This document shows, piece after piece, positions 17,656 to 25,154 of a stretch of 64,000 bases of DNA. Positions within the stretch are counted from its first letter, which is position 1. Each line of letters starts with the position of its first letter. Source of the DNA: Neisseria canis (GTDB taxonomy: Bacteria; Pseudomonadota; Gammaproteobacteria; Burkholderiales; Neisseriaceae); contig NZ_LR134313.1 in the NCBI RefSeq assembly GCF_900636765.1, positions 434,001 to 498,000 on the forward strand, read 5' to 3'. Under the pieces are notes generated by a model. It ran no database searches, was not told the origin of the DNA, and worked only from the letters and a program-made list of their open reading frames with translations. Made by a program: the position numbers and the translations under genes.

Positions 17656-19313
17656 TTATGGCCTCCTGAGAAACCGCCGCTGCCGCTGCCGCCGATATAA
17701 CCGCTGCTGCCGCCCGTATCGGCCAGCATCATATAATTCACAAAAGTAATCAACAAAATCAATGCAACGGAAAACGCAACAAAGCCTGCCATGGTAACGC
17801 CTTCTTCTTTTCTCCGGTGAAACACCAAATAAGCGCCTACGCCCAACAGCATCACCGACATCATGAAGTCTTCCGACACAAACAGCGCAGGCAGGTTCAC
17901 AAACACCAAAACCGCCAGCATAACGATCAGCGCGCCTTCCGATGCGCCTTCCGCCTGCATTTTTTCGGTATATTCCGGCTTTTTATCCGGCAGGTTGAAC
18001 CATTCGGCAATTTGCCGGTAGCCGACCGGCGTGCTTTTGCTCCACGCCAGCTCATTCGGCGAATATTCGGCACTCAGCTTTTCATGGCCTTGTTTATAGT
18101 CGGAATAATAATTGATGTCGCCTTGCCGGATATGCCAATAAAACGCGCCCGCCGCATAGTTGACCCGGCCGCCGTAATCATAAAGCTTGGGGCAGCCTTG
18201 CGGCTGGCCGTTGATGTCGAGGCGCGGCCAAACATCCAATGTTTCAGACAGGCTCCATTCGCCCTCGGAAGTTTCCACCAGCCATAAAAAGCCGGCCTGC
18301 GGATGGTAAAGCAGGTATTCAAACCAAGAGCCTTGCGGCACGAAGCCTTGCGGCACTTTGCCGTAAAGCGCGTCAAACGCGGTTTCCCCTTCCAATTCGT
18401 CTTTGCGCAGCGCGCCGATAACGGTGTAGGTTTTGTTGTTGATTTTGCCGCGCGAACCCAAAGGCAGCGTAAACGCTTTTTCCTGCGCTTTGCGCATTGT
18501 GTTGGCTTGGATCAGCTCGGCTTTGCCGGCAGAAGTGTCCAGCTCGCTGCCGCACGAAGGGCAGATAACCAAATCGGTTAAGCCGTTTACCCATTGCACG
18601 GGCGAGCCGCAATTCGGGCAGTTTTCCGATTCGCGCACGCCTTTGAGGCTGCCTGCCGCCTGATTAATCTGATCGTCGCTGCGCGTGTTGGCAAGGTGCA
18701 GCTCGTCCAGCGTGACGCCTTTACCGAGAAAGCCCTGCGGCTGCTTTTGCGCATAATCCAGCGTGAGAAACAAATGCTCCCAACGCCAGTCTGCCACGCG
18801 GTTAACGCTTTCGGCTTTCAGCTCGAACGGCAATTCGCCCTGCGCCGCCGAGCGTTTCAGCGTGATGGTGCGCACATCCGATGCGAGAAATTTTTTGTTT
18901 TGTAAGGTAAACGTGCTGAAACCGGCGCGGATGCTGTCGAATTCAGGCGTGTCGGCAGGCAGATTGCCGATTTCCTGCGTAAACACATAGCGGTCGCCCG
19001 CTTCCGAGAGCCAGCCGGTGGTGCCGTCGGCAAACAAAGCGTACCACTCATTCCACATGCCTTCGTCGTAGCGCACCTGCAGGCGGCCGATAAGCGTGAA
19101 ATCCCGGGTGCTGAATTTGCCTGTGGTGCCGATTTGCAGCGGGCTGAAATCTTCCAGCAGCGCGGAATCGCGACCGGTGTCGGCAATGCTGTCATCATGG
19201 CGCACCAGCATGCTGTTGCAATAGCCGCACACCAGCGTAACCGCAGTAGCGGAATGCGCGTGCACGGGCGCGCCGCAACTGGGGCAGTCGGTTTTGAATA
19301 GGGGTTCGCTCAT
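17652..19313 (-). CDS. Two-copy DUF4178 zinc-ribbon membrane protein
   Basis: A 553-residue protein. Two repeated units each begin with a zinc ribbon: CPSCGAPVHAH with CGYC near residue 10-32, and CPNCGSPVQW with CPSCG near 235-258. Each is followed by a beta-rich DUF4178 domain (TLIGRLQVRYDEGMWNEWYALFAD; TVIGALRKDELEG with WFEYLLYH). The C-terminus has three hydrophobic helices (about residues 445-465, 470-485, 500-525) and a Gly/Ser tail ending GGSGSGGFSGGHK. Members sit with SPFH, DUF350 and speD genes in other bacteria, as I recall. Function not established. Confidence 0.85.
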   Translation of the reverse strand: MSEPLFKTDCPSCGAPVHAHSATAVTLVCGYCNSMLVRHDDSIADTGRDSALLEDFSPLQIGTTGKFSTRDFTLIGRLQVRYDEGMWNEWYALFADGTTGWLSEAGDRYVFTQEIGNLPADTPEFDSIRAGFSTFTLQNKKFLASDVRTITLKRSAAQGELPFELKAESVNRVADWRWEHLFLTLDYAQKQPQGFLGKGVTLDELHLANTRSDDQINQAAGSLKGVRESENCPNCGSPVQWVNGLTDLVICPSCGSELDTSAGKAELIQANTMRKAQEKAFTLPLGSRGKINNKTYTVIGALRKDELEGETAFDALYGKVPQGFVPQGSWFEYLLYHPQAGFLWLVETSEGEWSLSETLDVWPRLDINGQPQGCPKLYDYGGRVNYAAGAFYWHIRQGDINYYSDYKQGHEKLSAEYSPNELAWSKSTPVGYRQIAEWFNLPDKKPEYTEKMQAEGASEGALIVMLAVLVFVNLPALFVSEDFMMSVMLLGVGAYLVFHRRKEEGVTMAGFVAFSVALILLITFVNYMMLADTGGSSGYIGGSGSGGFSGGHK

Positions 19314-19336
19314 AGAAAGTCGCTTGTATCAGACAA

Positions 19337-19375
19337 TGCCTGTCTGAAAACACAAACCATGTTTTCAGACAGGCA
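19337..19375. repeat. DUS inverted pair between DUF4178 and SPFH genes
   Basis: Arms 19337-19348 and 19364-19375 plus AA/TT, loop 15 bases. It lies inside the cluster and could partly separate the SPFH transcript from the DUF4178-speD pair. Confidence 0.7.
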
Positions 19376-19384
19376 TTCGGGGCA

Positions 19385-20410
19385 TCAGCCTATCAGTTGT
19401 TTCAACACTTCGGCTTTGGCTTGTTCGTAGTCTTCGGCAGAAATCAAACCTTCGTCCAGCAGGGTTTTGAGTTTGCCCAACTTAGCCTGCGGATCTTCCG
19501 CCTGCGGCGCGGCAGTTTGCGGCTGCGGTGCGGCGGCTGCTTGCTGCGGCTGCATCATGCCCGCCATCGCTCCGGCCATTGCCTGCCCCACTCCGGCGCC
19601 CACGCCCAAACCTGCGCCGATACCGGCCAGGCCGCCTTCGTTTTGCGCCGCCATCGGAATGGCTTCGGCGGTTTGGTATTGCGTGTATTTGCCCAAATCG
19701 CCGATGATGCCCATAGACATTCTGCTGTCGAGCGCTTTTTGCACGGCTTCGGGCAATGTGATGCTTTCAACGGTAAAGTTTTCCAATAGCAAACCGAGTT
19801 TGGCAAACTCAGGTGCGAGCAGTTCGCCCATTTTTTGCGACAGCAGCACTTGGTTCGCCGCCATATCGAGAAACGGAATGCCCGATGTGCCGAAGGCGGC
19901 GGCCAGCTGGGTCATCGCGATATTGCGCAATTGCTGCTCAAGCTGCTCGCCGCTGTAGGCCGCGGTAACGCCCGAAACTTCCCTGAAAAATGCCGCCGGG
20001 TCGCTGATGCGGTAGGAATACATGCCGAACGAGCGCAGCTGCACCACGCCGAATTCGGCATCGCGCACGGTTACCGGCTGCGCCGTGCCCCATTTGCGTG
20101 CCAGCTGCTGCTTGGTGTTGAAGAAATAAACGTCTGATTTAAAGGGCGATTGAAAAAGCTTATCCCAGTTTTTCAGGTTGGTAAGCACGGGCAGCGTGTT
20201 GGTATTGAGCGTGTAGCGGCCGGGGGAGAACACATCGGCGGTTTTGCCCTCGTCGACAAACATCGCCATCTGCGCCTCGCGCACCGTAAGGCTGGCGCCG
20301 TTTTGAATCTCTTCGTCGGCCATCGGGAAACGCCACACCAGCAGCGATTCGTCGGGATCGGGCCATTGGATTACATCAATAAACTGCTTCTTGATAAAAC
20401 TGCCAAGCAT
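19385..20410 (-). CDS. SPFH-domain protein with C-terminal SHOCT motif
   Basis: A 341-residue protein of the 'virion core-like' SPFH group: LLVWRFPMADEEIQNGASLTVREAQMAMFVDEGKTADVF near residues 24-62, RKWGTAQPVTVRDAEFGVVQLRSFGMYSYRI near 110, then an Ala/Gly/Met-rich hydrophobic stretch (265-290), an Ala/Gln/Pro linker and a SHOCT helix pair LGKLKTLLDEGLISAEDYEQAKAEVLKQL. SPFH proteins form membrane-associated oligomers. Here it is upstream of the DUF4178 gene and downstream of DUF350, so a membrane complex is inferred. Confidence 0.85.
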   Translation of the reverse strand: MLGSFIKKQFIDVIQWPDPDESLLVWRFPMADEEIQNGASLTVREAQMAMFVDEGKTADVFSPGRYTLNTNTLPVLTNLKNWDKLFQSPFKSDVYFFNTKQQLARKWGTAQPVTVRDAEFGVVQLRSFGMYSYRISDPAAFFREVSGVTAAYSGEQLEQQLRNIAMTQLAAAFGTSGIPFLDMAANQVLLSQKMGELLAPEFAKLGLLLENFTVESITLPEAVQKALDSRMSMGIIGDLGKYTQYQTAEAIPMAAQNEGGLAGIGAGLGVGAGVGQAMAGAMAGMMQPQQAAAAPQPQTAAPQAEDPQAKLGKLKTLLDEGLISAEDYEQAKAEVLKQLIG

Positions 20411-20467
20411 GGGCTATTCCTTTTTGAACGGGCGCGCAACGCGCGCTTGGGTGGAGGGAAACGGCAA

Positions 20468-20866
20468 TCAGCTCAAACAGGCTGCGTTCAACAGGCCGAT
20501 GCTGATGGAAAACGCACCGAACAAGGCGCCTACCGCAACGTTGTTGTTAACCAGCTCTTTATCGGCATCGCGCACGATTCTGGTGGCGGCGAAATAAACC
20601 AGAATCTGAATCACAGCCGCGCCCAACCCCCACAACATAAAATCAGGCAGGTTCACGCTGTGGGCGATGCTGGAAGCCAGCGGCAGGCAAAAGCCGACCA
20701 AGGCGCCGCCAAACGACAATGCGCAAGCCAGATTGCCGTTTCTTATCAGGCGGATTTCTTCGGCGGGCGTGATGCGCAGGTAAATGGCGCCAAAGGCCAC
20801 CGTCATCAAGACGCCGACCAGCATATATTGCAGATAAAGCAGGTATTGTGCGGGGGAAATGCTCAC
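20468..20866 (-). CDS. DUF350 four-helix membrane protein (YjfL type)
   Basis: I choose the GTG at 20866 (RBS GGAG seven bases before) giving 132 residues starting MSISPAQYLLYLQYMLV; a TTG at 20887 is possible. Four helices alternate with short loops: residues 5-25, 40-60, 72-95 and 108-130, with the acidic EEIRLIRNGN loop after helix 1, typical of DUF350. In E. coli yjfL belongs to the yjfIJKL-C stress cluster. It is the first gene of the minus-strand cluster and may be the membrane anchor. Confidence 0.82.
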   Translation of the reverse strand: MSISPAQYLLYLQYMLVGVLMTVAFGAIYLRITPAEEIRLIRNGNLACALSFGGALVGFCLPLASSIAHSVNLPDFMLWGLGAAVIQILVYFAATRIVRDADKELVNNNVAVGALFGAFSISIGLLNAACLS

Positions 20867-20937
20867 GGTTGCTCCATTCGGTTGCAAAAACAGGGTTTTA
20901 TTATGCCATAAAAACCTGTTGTTCCTTCAAAAAAGAA

Positions 20938-20968
20938 TGCCTGTCTGAATACCGGATTCAGACAGGCA
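20938..20968. repeat. DUS inverted pair upstream of DUF350
   Basis: Perfect arms 20938-20949 and 20957-20968, in the 550-base gap between the divergent halves of the polyamine cluster. The rest of the gap holds the dispersed repeat at 21090-21287. Confidence 0.75.
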
Positions 20969-21089
20969 TCTTGTTGTATTGATTGTGTTTTCACGAACAA
21001 TCAGATGGCATCAACAACATAGCATATTACCCGATCAGCCGAAACGGCGAAGCAGGCTGACATTCGGGCGGGGGCAACTTACCCACCAG

Positions 21090-21287
21090 CGCCGCCGAGC
21101 CGCCGAACGGAGCGGGGTTTTCGGGGAAACAAGGCCGCTCCCGGAGCGAAGCGACTAGCGGCCGCACCGAAAATTCCGCGCAGTGAGGGCAGTTTGCGCA
21201 GCAAACCGGCAACCGCGGTCGCCTTTCTTTGCTTACTTTCTTTGGCGAAGCAAAGAAAGTAAGTGGCCGCGCAGCCATGAAGCGCAA
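21090..21287. repeat. Dispersed ~190 bp repeat, copy 1
   Basis: A block from CGCCGAACGGAGCGGGGTTT to GCAGCCATGAAGCGCAA. It contains an internal palindrome, CTTACTTTCTTTG and CAAAGAAAGTAAG around GCGAAG, and a second GGCCGCTC...GCGGCC palindrome. Copies at 24828-25019 (inverted) and 46153-46342 share most bases. Open frames inside are shadows. Confidence 0.8.
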
Positions 21288-21343
21288 CCGCAACCGACGG
21301 CGCAACAGTTTATGGCAAGTCTGCTCATGCTTGAATAACACAA

Positions 21344-21413
21344 TGCCTGTCTGAAACCCATGTTCAGACAGGCATACTGTTATAATCCCTTTCTCCCCAA
21401 ATGCCTGTCTGAA
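21344..21413. repeat. Three DUS copies before the spermidine synthase gene
   Basis: DUS at 21344-21355, reverse DUS at 21363-21374, and a third forward copy at 21402-21413 ending three bases before the ATG. A TGTTATAAT promoter element (21378-21386) lies between them. Confidence 0.75.
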
Positions 21414-21416
21414 ACC

Positions 21417-22931
21417 ATGAAACTCAACCGCACCCTGATTATCTCCGTGTTCATCGTAGCCAGCTGCGGGCTGGCCTACGAGCTGATTATGGCGGCGCTG
21501 GCCAGCTATCTTTTGGGCGACAGCATTTTGCAGTTTTCCTCCATCATCGGGCTGTATCTTTTTGCCATGGGCATCGGGGCGCACTTAACCAAATACATCA
21601 AAGACGAAGACGCGCTGGCGCGTTTTATCGAAATCGAGCTGCTGGTGGGGATTATCGGCGGCGTGTCGGCGCTGGCGCTGTTTGTGTCGTTCGGGCTTTC
21701 CGCCGCGCCGTTCCGCACGCTGCTTTACGCGCTGGTGTTAACCGTGGGCACGGTTGTGGGCATGGAAATCCCGCTGGTGATGCGGGTGCTCAACCAGCAG
21801 CAGGCCGATTTTAAAGAGCTGGTTTCGCGCGTGCTCACTTTCGACTATCTCGGCGCGCTGGCCGTGTCGCTGCTGTTTCCGCTGGTGCTGGCGCCCAAGC
21901 TCGGCATGGCGCGTTCGGCTTTGTTGTTCGGCCTGCTCAATGCCGCGGTGGCAGTGTTGACCGCCAAGGTGTTCAAAAGCCAGCTGCCGCGTTACCGCGC
22001 CATCCAAACCCGCGGCGTGTTTGTGTTGCTGATTTTGGGCTTAGGCTTTGTTTATGCCAATAAGATTACATTCAAGGCCGAACAAAGCTATTTCGGCGAC
22101 CCGATTGTGTATGAAAGCCACTCTCCTTACCAGCGCTTGGTGGTCACGCGCTGGAAAGACGACACGCGGCTTTATATCAACGGCAACCTGCAATTTTCCT
22201 CGCGCGACGAGGCGCGTTACCACGAGGCTCTGGTGCTGCCGGCCATGCAGATGGTGCCGAATGCGCAAAACGTTCTGATTCTGGGCGGCGGCGACGGGCT
22301 GGCCGCGCGCGAAGTGTTGAAATACCCGCAGGTGAATAAGGTAACGCTGGTCGATCTCGACCCGCATATGACCGACACGTTCAAGCATTCCGGCGAATTG
22401 AGCAAGCTCAACAACCGCTCGCTCAGCCACCCGAAGATGCATATTGTGAACGCCGACGCGGCCAAATGGCTGGAGGAAACCGGCGGCAAGTTCGACGTGA
22501 TCATTATCGATTTTCCCGACCCGGCCAATTTCTCGCTAGGCAAGCTTTATTCCGTGCCCGTTTACCGGCTGGTTGCGCGCCATCTCGCGCCCAACGGCTT
22601 GATTTCCGTGCAGTCCACCTCGCCCTATTTCGCGCCCAACGCTTATTGGTCGATCGTGGCCACGCTCGAAGCGGCGGGGCTTTACACCGCGCCGTATCAC
22701 GTTTATGTGCCCTCTTTCGGCGAGTGGGGATTTGTGTTGGCGGGGAGAAACAACCATTTCCCTTTGCCCGAAAAATTTGACGTGGCCACCCGTTTCCTCA
22801 ACGGACAAACCGCTGCCGAAATGTTCCGCTTTCCGCCCGACATGGCGCGCCGGAAAGTAGAGCCGAATTTCTTAAACACACAGATTCTGGTGAGCTATTT
22901 CGAGCAGGATTGGGGCAATGTAATGCGTTAA
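21417..22931 (+). CDS. Membrane-bound polyamine aminopropyltransferase (spermidine synthase type)
   Basis: From ATG at 21417 the product has 504 residues; the longer frame from 21360 would start inside a DUS. Seven hydrophobic helices fill residues 5-215 (first TLIISVFIVASCGLAYELIM). The C-terminal half is a spermidine synthase domain: YESHSPYQRLVV, GNLQFSSRDEARYHEAL, LILGGGDGLAAREVLKY (AdoMet-type binding), and IIIDFPDP with the catalytic Asp. It should transfer aminopropyl from the SpeD product to putrescine or a related amine. It is divergent from DUF350-SPFH-DUF4178-speD. Confidence 0.9.
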   Translation: MKLNRTLIISVFIVASCGLAYELIMAALASYLLGDSILQFSSIIGLYLFAMGIGAHLTKYIKDEDALARFIEIELLVGIIGGVSALALFVSFGLSAAPFRTLLYALVLTVGTVVGMEIPLVMRVLNQQQADFKELVSRVLTFDYLGALAVSLLFPLVLAPKLGMARSALLFGLLNAAVAVLTAKVFKSQLPRYRAIQTRGVFVLLILGLGFVYANKITFKAEQSYFGDPIVYESHSPYQRLVVTRWKDDTRLYINGNLQFSSRDEARYHEALVLPAMQMVPNAQNVLILGGGDGLAAREVLKYPQVNKVTLVDLDPHMTDTFKHSGELSKLNNRSLSHPKMHIVNADAAKWLEETGGKFDVIIIDFPDPANFSLGKLYSVPVYRLVARHLAPNGLISVQSTSPYFAPNAYWSIVATLEAAGLYTAPYHVYVPSFGEWGFVLAGRNNHFPLPEKFDVATRFLNGQTAAEMFRFPPDMARRKVEPNFLNTQILVSYFEQDWGNVMR

Positions 22932-22948
22932 GCAAATGCCTGTCTGAA

Positions 22949-22981
22949 CCGTCATACTCGGGCTTGACCCGAGTATGACGG
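22949..22981. repeat. Palindromic repeat, CGTCATACTCGGG type
   Basis: Perfect palindrome CCGTCATACTCGGG / CCCGAGTATGACGG around CTTGA, abutting a DUS (22937-22948). It may terminate the spermidine synthase transcript. Confidence 0.7.
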
Positions 22982-23006
22982 CATCATTATTATGTAAGCG
23001 TATTAA

Positions 23007-23603
23007 CTATAACAACAAACTGATTTCCGCAAAAAACCGACCGTAAATCTCGGCCTTTTTCTCCAAAGCCAACGGATATGCCCGCGAAGAAGACGGCAGG
23101 CGGTATAAACGCAAATGCCTGTCTGAAAACGCCGCTTCGGCAAACCCGCCGATTTTCGGCTTGCCCGTATCGGGCGGCATCAAAGAAAGCAGAGTATCCG
23201 TTGCCAGCTCGCCGGTTGTCATCACTGTTTGGCAAAGCGGCATCTCCGCCAACAATCCCTGCAAATCCACCGGCTCGACAATCTGCAAAAACTTATCCGA
23301 AGCATTGCCCTGCAAGCGGATTACCTTATGCGCCGTATCGCTGATGGCAATGCCTTTATCCGCCAAAAATGCCCGCAACGGCTTTTCTTTAAACGCTTTC
23401 CCGCCTGCTTCGACAAAATAATCCTTATCGCCGAAAAACACCAAACCGAAAATCCGCCACATATCGTTTTGAAAATTCGGATAATAAAAATCCATCTTCC
23501 AACGCGCCTGCGGCGGCGGGAACGAGCCGAGCATCAAGAGCTTGGCATTGGCGGGCGTGAAAGGGGGCAAGGGGTGGGTTTCGATTAACAGATGTTCATC
23601 CAT
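23007..23603 (-). CDS. Uracil-DNA glycosylase superfamily protein
   Basis: A 198-residue protein of the small UDG/Mug-like superfamily. LLMLGSFPPPQARWKMDFYYPNFQNDMW (residues 23-50) covers the motif A region, FFGDKDYF follows, and TVMTTGELATDTLLSLM is near the second core strand. The C-terminal YRLPSSSRAYP replaces the usual HPSP-type loop. Family members excise uracil, hypoxanthine or related bases; the specificity of this one is not readable. Single gene, convergent with the upstream plus-strand unit. Confidence 0.85.
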   Translation of the reverse strand: MDEHLLIETHPLPPFTPANAKLLMLGSFPPPQARWKMDFYYPNFQNDMWRIFGLVFFGDKDYFVEAGGKAFKEKPLRAFLADKGIAISDTAHKVIRLQGNASDKFLQIVEPVDLQGLLAEMPLCQTVMTTGELATDTLLSLMPPDTGKPKIGGFAEAAFSDRHLRLYRLPSSSRAYPLALEKKAEIYGRFFAEISLLL

Positions 23604-23666
23604 GGTTTTCAGACAGGCATTCTCAAAAGGGCTTCACTATAAACAATAAACCGCTTAAATTCCAAC

Positions 23667-23712
23667 TTCATCATTTTTCATGATGAAATGCATAAAATAA
23701 TACAATTTGTAT
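23667..23712. promoter_or_regulatory. Candidate operators upstream of mmsB
   Basis: Two inverted repeats. TTCATCA / TGATGAA with a seven-base gap spans 23667-23687. ATACAA-T-TTGTAT, a perfect 13-base palindrome, spans 23700-23712. The second recurs upstream of gntP (29447-29461), so it is a good candidate site for the IclR regulator encoded at 29628. Confidence 0.55.
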
Positions 23713-23771
23713 CAAATAGCGGAAATTTGCTATGTTTAAAGTGGCAAAATTCGTAAGCAAAGGAGAAAACC

Positions 23772-24683
23772 ATGTCTGAAAAAATCAAAATCGTGTTTAT
23801 CGGCTTGGGCAATATGGGCGCACCGATGGCGGCCAATCTGGTGAAAAAAGGGTTTGACGTAACCGTGTTTGATTTGAACCAAGATGCGGTTGCCAATCTG
23901 GTTGCCCAAGGCGCAAACCAAATCGACAGCCTGTCTGAATTACCAGAAAACACGCAGCTGGTTATCAGTATGTTGCCGGCAGGTGCGCATGTGCGAAATG
24001 TGTATCTGGGCGAACAGGATAACGGATTGTTCTATAAATTGGCCTCGGGCAGCCTGGTAATCGATTGCAGTACCATCGCCGCCACCGACGCGCGCGAACT
24101 GGCCGAAGCGGCCGCCAAACACGGCATTGCCTTTTTGGATGCGCCCGTATCCGGCGGAACGGCAGGCGCGGCAGCCGGCACCTTAAGCTTTATTGTGGGC
24201 GGCAGCGCCGAAGATTTCGAGCGCGCAAAACCCGTGCTTGAAGCCATGGGCAAAAATATTTTCCACGCAGGCGGCCACGGCGCGGGGCAGGTAGCCAAGA
24301 TTTGCAACAATATGCTGCTCGGCATTTTAATGGCCGGCACGTCCGAAGCCATCGCGCTGGGTGTGAAAAACGGCTTGGATGCGAAAGTGTTGTCCGACAT
24401 CATGTCGAAAAGCTCCGGCGGCAACTGGGTGCTGAATGTATACAACCCTTATCCGGGCGTGATGGAAAACGCGCCCGCCGGCCGCAGCTATCAAAACGGC
24501 TTCATGGCCACCTTAATGCTGAAAGACCTAAACCTCGCCCGCTCGCTGGCAGAATCCTGCGGCAGCGACACACCGATGGGCGAACAGGCGCTGGCGCAAT
24601 ACAACCGTTTTGTCGAAACCCACGAAGGCCAATTGGACTTTTCCGCCATTATTGATTTATACAAGCCGGGTTTGGTGAAATGA
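23772..24683 (+). CDS. mmsB: 3-hydroxyisobutyrate dehydrogenase family (beta-hydroxyacid dehydrogenase)
   Basis: A 303-residue NAD(P)-dependent enzyme. Rossmann motif IGLGNMGAPMAANL is at residues 10-23, the substrate motif DAPVSGGTAGAAAGTL near 123, and the catalytic lysine in GAGQVAKICNNMLLG near 176. Enzymes of this family oxidise 3-hydroxyisobutyrate, 3-hydroxypropionate or tartronate-type acids. The nearby CoA-acylating semialdehyde dehydrogenase favours the 3-hydroxyisobutyrate or 3-hydroxypropionate reading. AGGAG lies eight bases before ATG. A 21-base DUS-centred stem closes the gene. Confidence 0.85.
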   Translation: MSEKIKIVFIGLGNMGAPMAANLVKKGFDVTVFDLNQDAVANLVAQGANQIDSLSELPENTQLVISMLPAGAHVRNVYLGEQDNGLFYKLASGSLVIDCSTIAATDARELAEAAAKHGIAFLDAPVSGGTAGAAAGTLSFIVGGSAEDFERAKPVLEAMGKNIFHAGGHGAGQVAKICNNMLLGILMAGTSEAIALGVKNGLDAKVLSDIMSKSSGGNWVLNVYNPYPGVMENAPAGRSYQNGFMATLMLKDLNLARSLAESCGSDTPMGEQALAQYNRFVETHEGQLDFSAIIDLYKPGLVK

Positions 24684-24702
24684 TTTAAAGCGTTATCAAC
24701 CA

Positions 24703-24749
24703 CAACACAATGCCTGTCTGAAAATGGGTTTCAGACAGGCATTGTGTTG
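24703..24749. terminator. Long DUS-centred terminator of mmsB
   Basis: The DUS arms are extended outward by CAACACAA and TTGTGTTG, giving a 21-base perfect stem with a five-base loop. It is the longest DUS hairpin in the window. Confidence 0.83.
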
Positions 24750-24827
24750 TAGCAACTATGACAAACCAATTTAAAATTCGACATGGCAGCACGTCCTTTT
24801 TACTTGTCTGTTTCATGCTGTTCAAGA

Positions 24828-25019
24828 TTGCGCTTCATGGCCGCGCGGCCACCTACTTTCTTTGCTTCGCCAAAGAAAGTAGGCAAAGAAAGGCGGCCGC
24901 GGTTGCCGGTTTGCTACGCAAACTGCCCTCACTGCGCATGCTTTTCGGGGCGGCCGCTAGTCGCTGCGCTTCGGGAGCGGCCTTACTCCCCCGAAAATCC
25001 TGCTCCGTTCGGCGGCGCC
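24828..25019. repeat. Dispersed ~190 bp repeat, copy 2 (inverted)
   Basis: Runs from TTGCGCTTCATGGCCGCGCG to CTCCGTTCGGCGGCG, the reverse complement of copies 1 and 3. The palindrome around CTTTCTTTGCTTCGCCAAAG is intact. It occupies the mmsB-mmsA convergent gap (24684-25154), which holds no gene. Confidence 0.8.
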
Positions 25020-25094
25020 AACGGAGAAGCGGACGTAGCCAAGATTACTGAAACTCGAAATGCAGGTCAGACCCAAGTATGACTACATAACAAA

Positions 25095-25130
25095 TATGCC
25101 TGTCTGAAAAACAAATTTCAGACAGGCATA
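25095..25130 (-). terminator. DUS inverted pair after mmsA
   Basis: Arms 25097-25108 and 25117-25128 extended by AT. It lies 25 bases after the mmsA stop and should end the gntP-adh-mmsA transcript. Confidence 0.78.
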
Positions 25131-25154
25131 TTCAAATCAGTTTAAGTCTTGATC

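Noticed and set aside
24758..25082. Overlapping 97- and 99-residue frames near mmsB
   Set aside because: Both are translations of dispersed repeat copy 2; the other copies show similar shadows.
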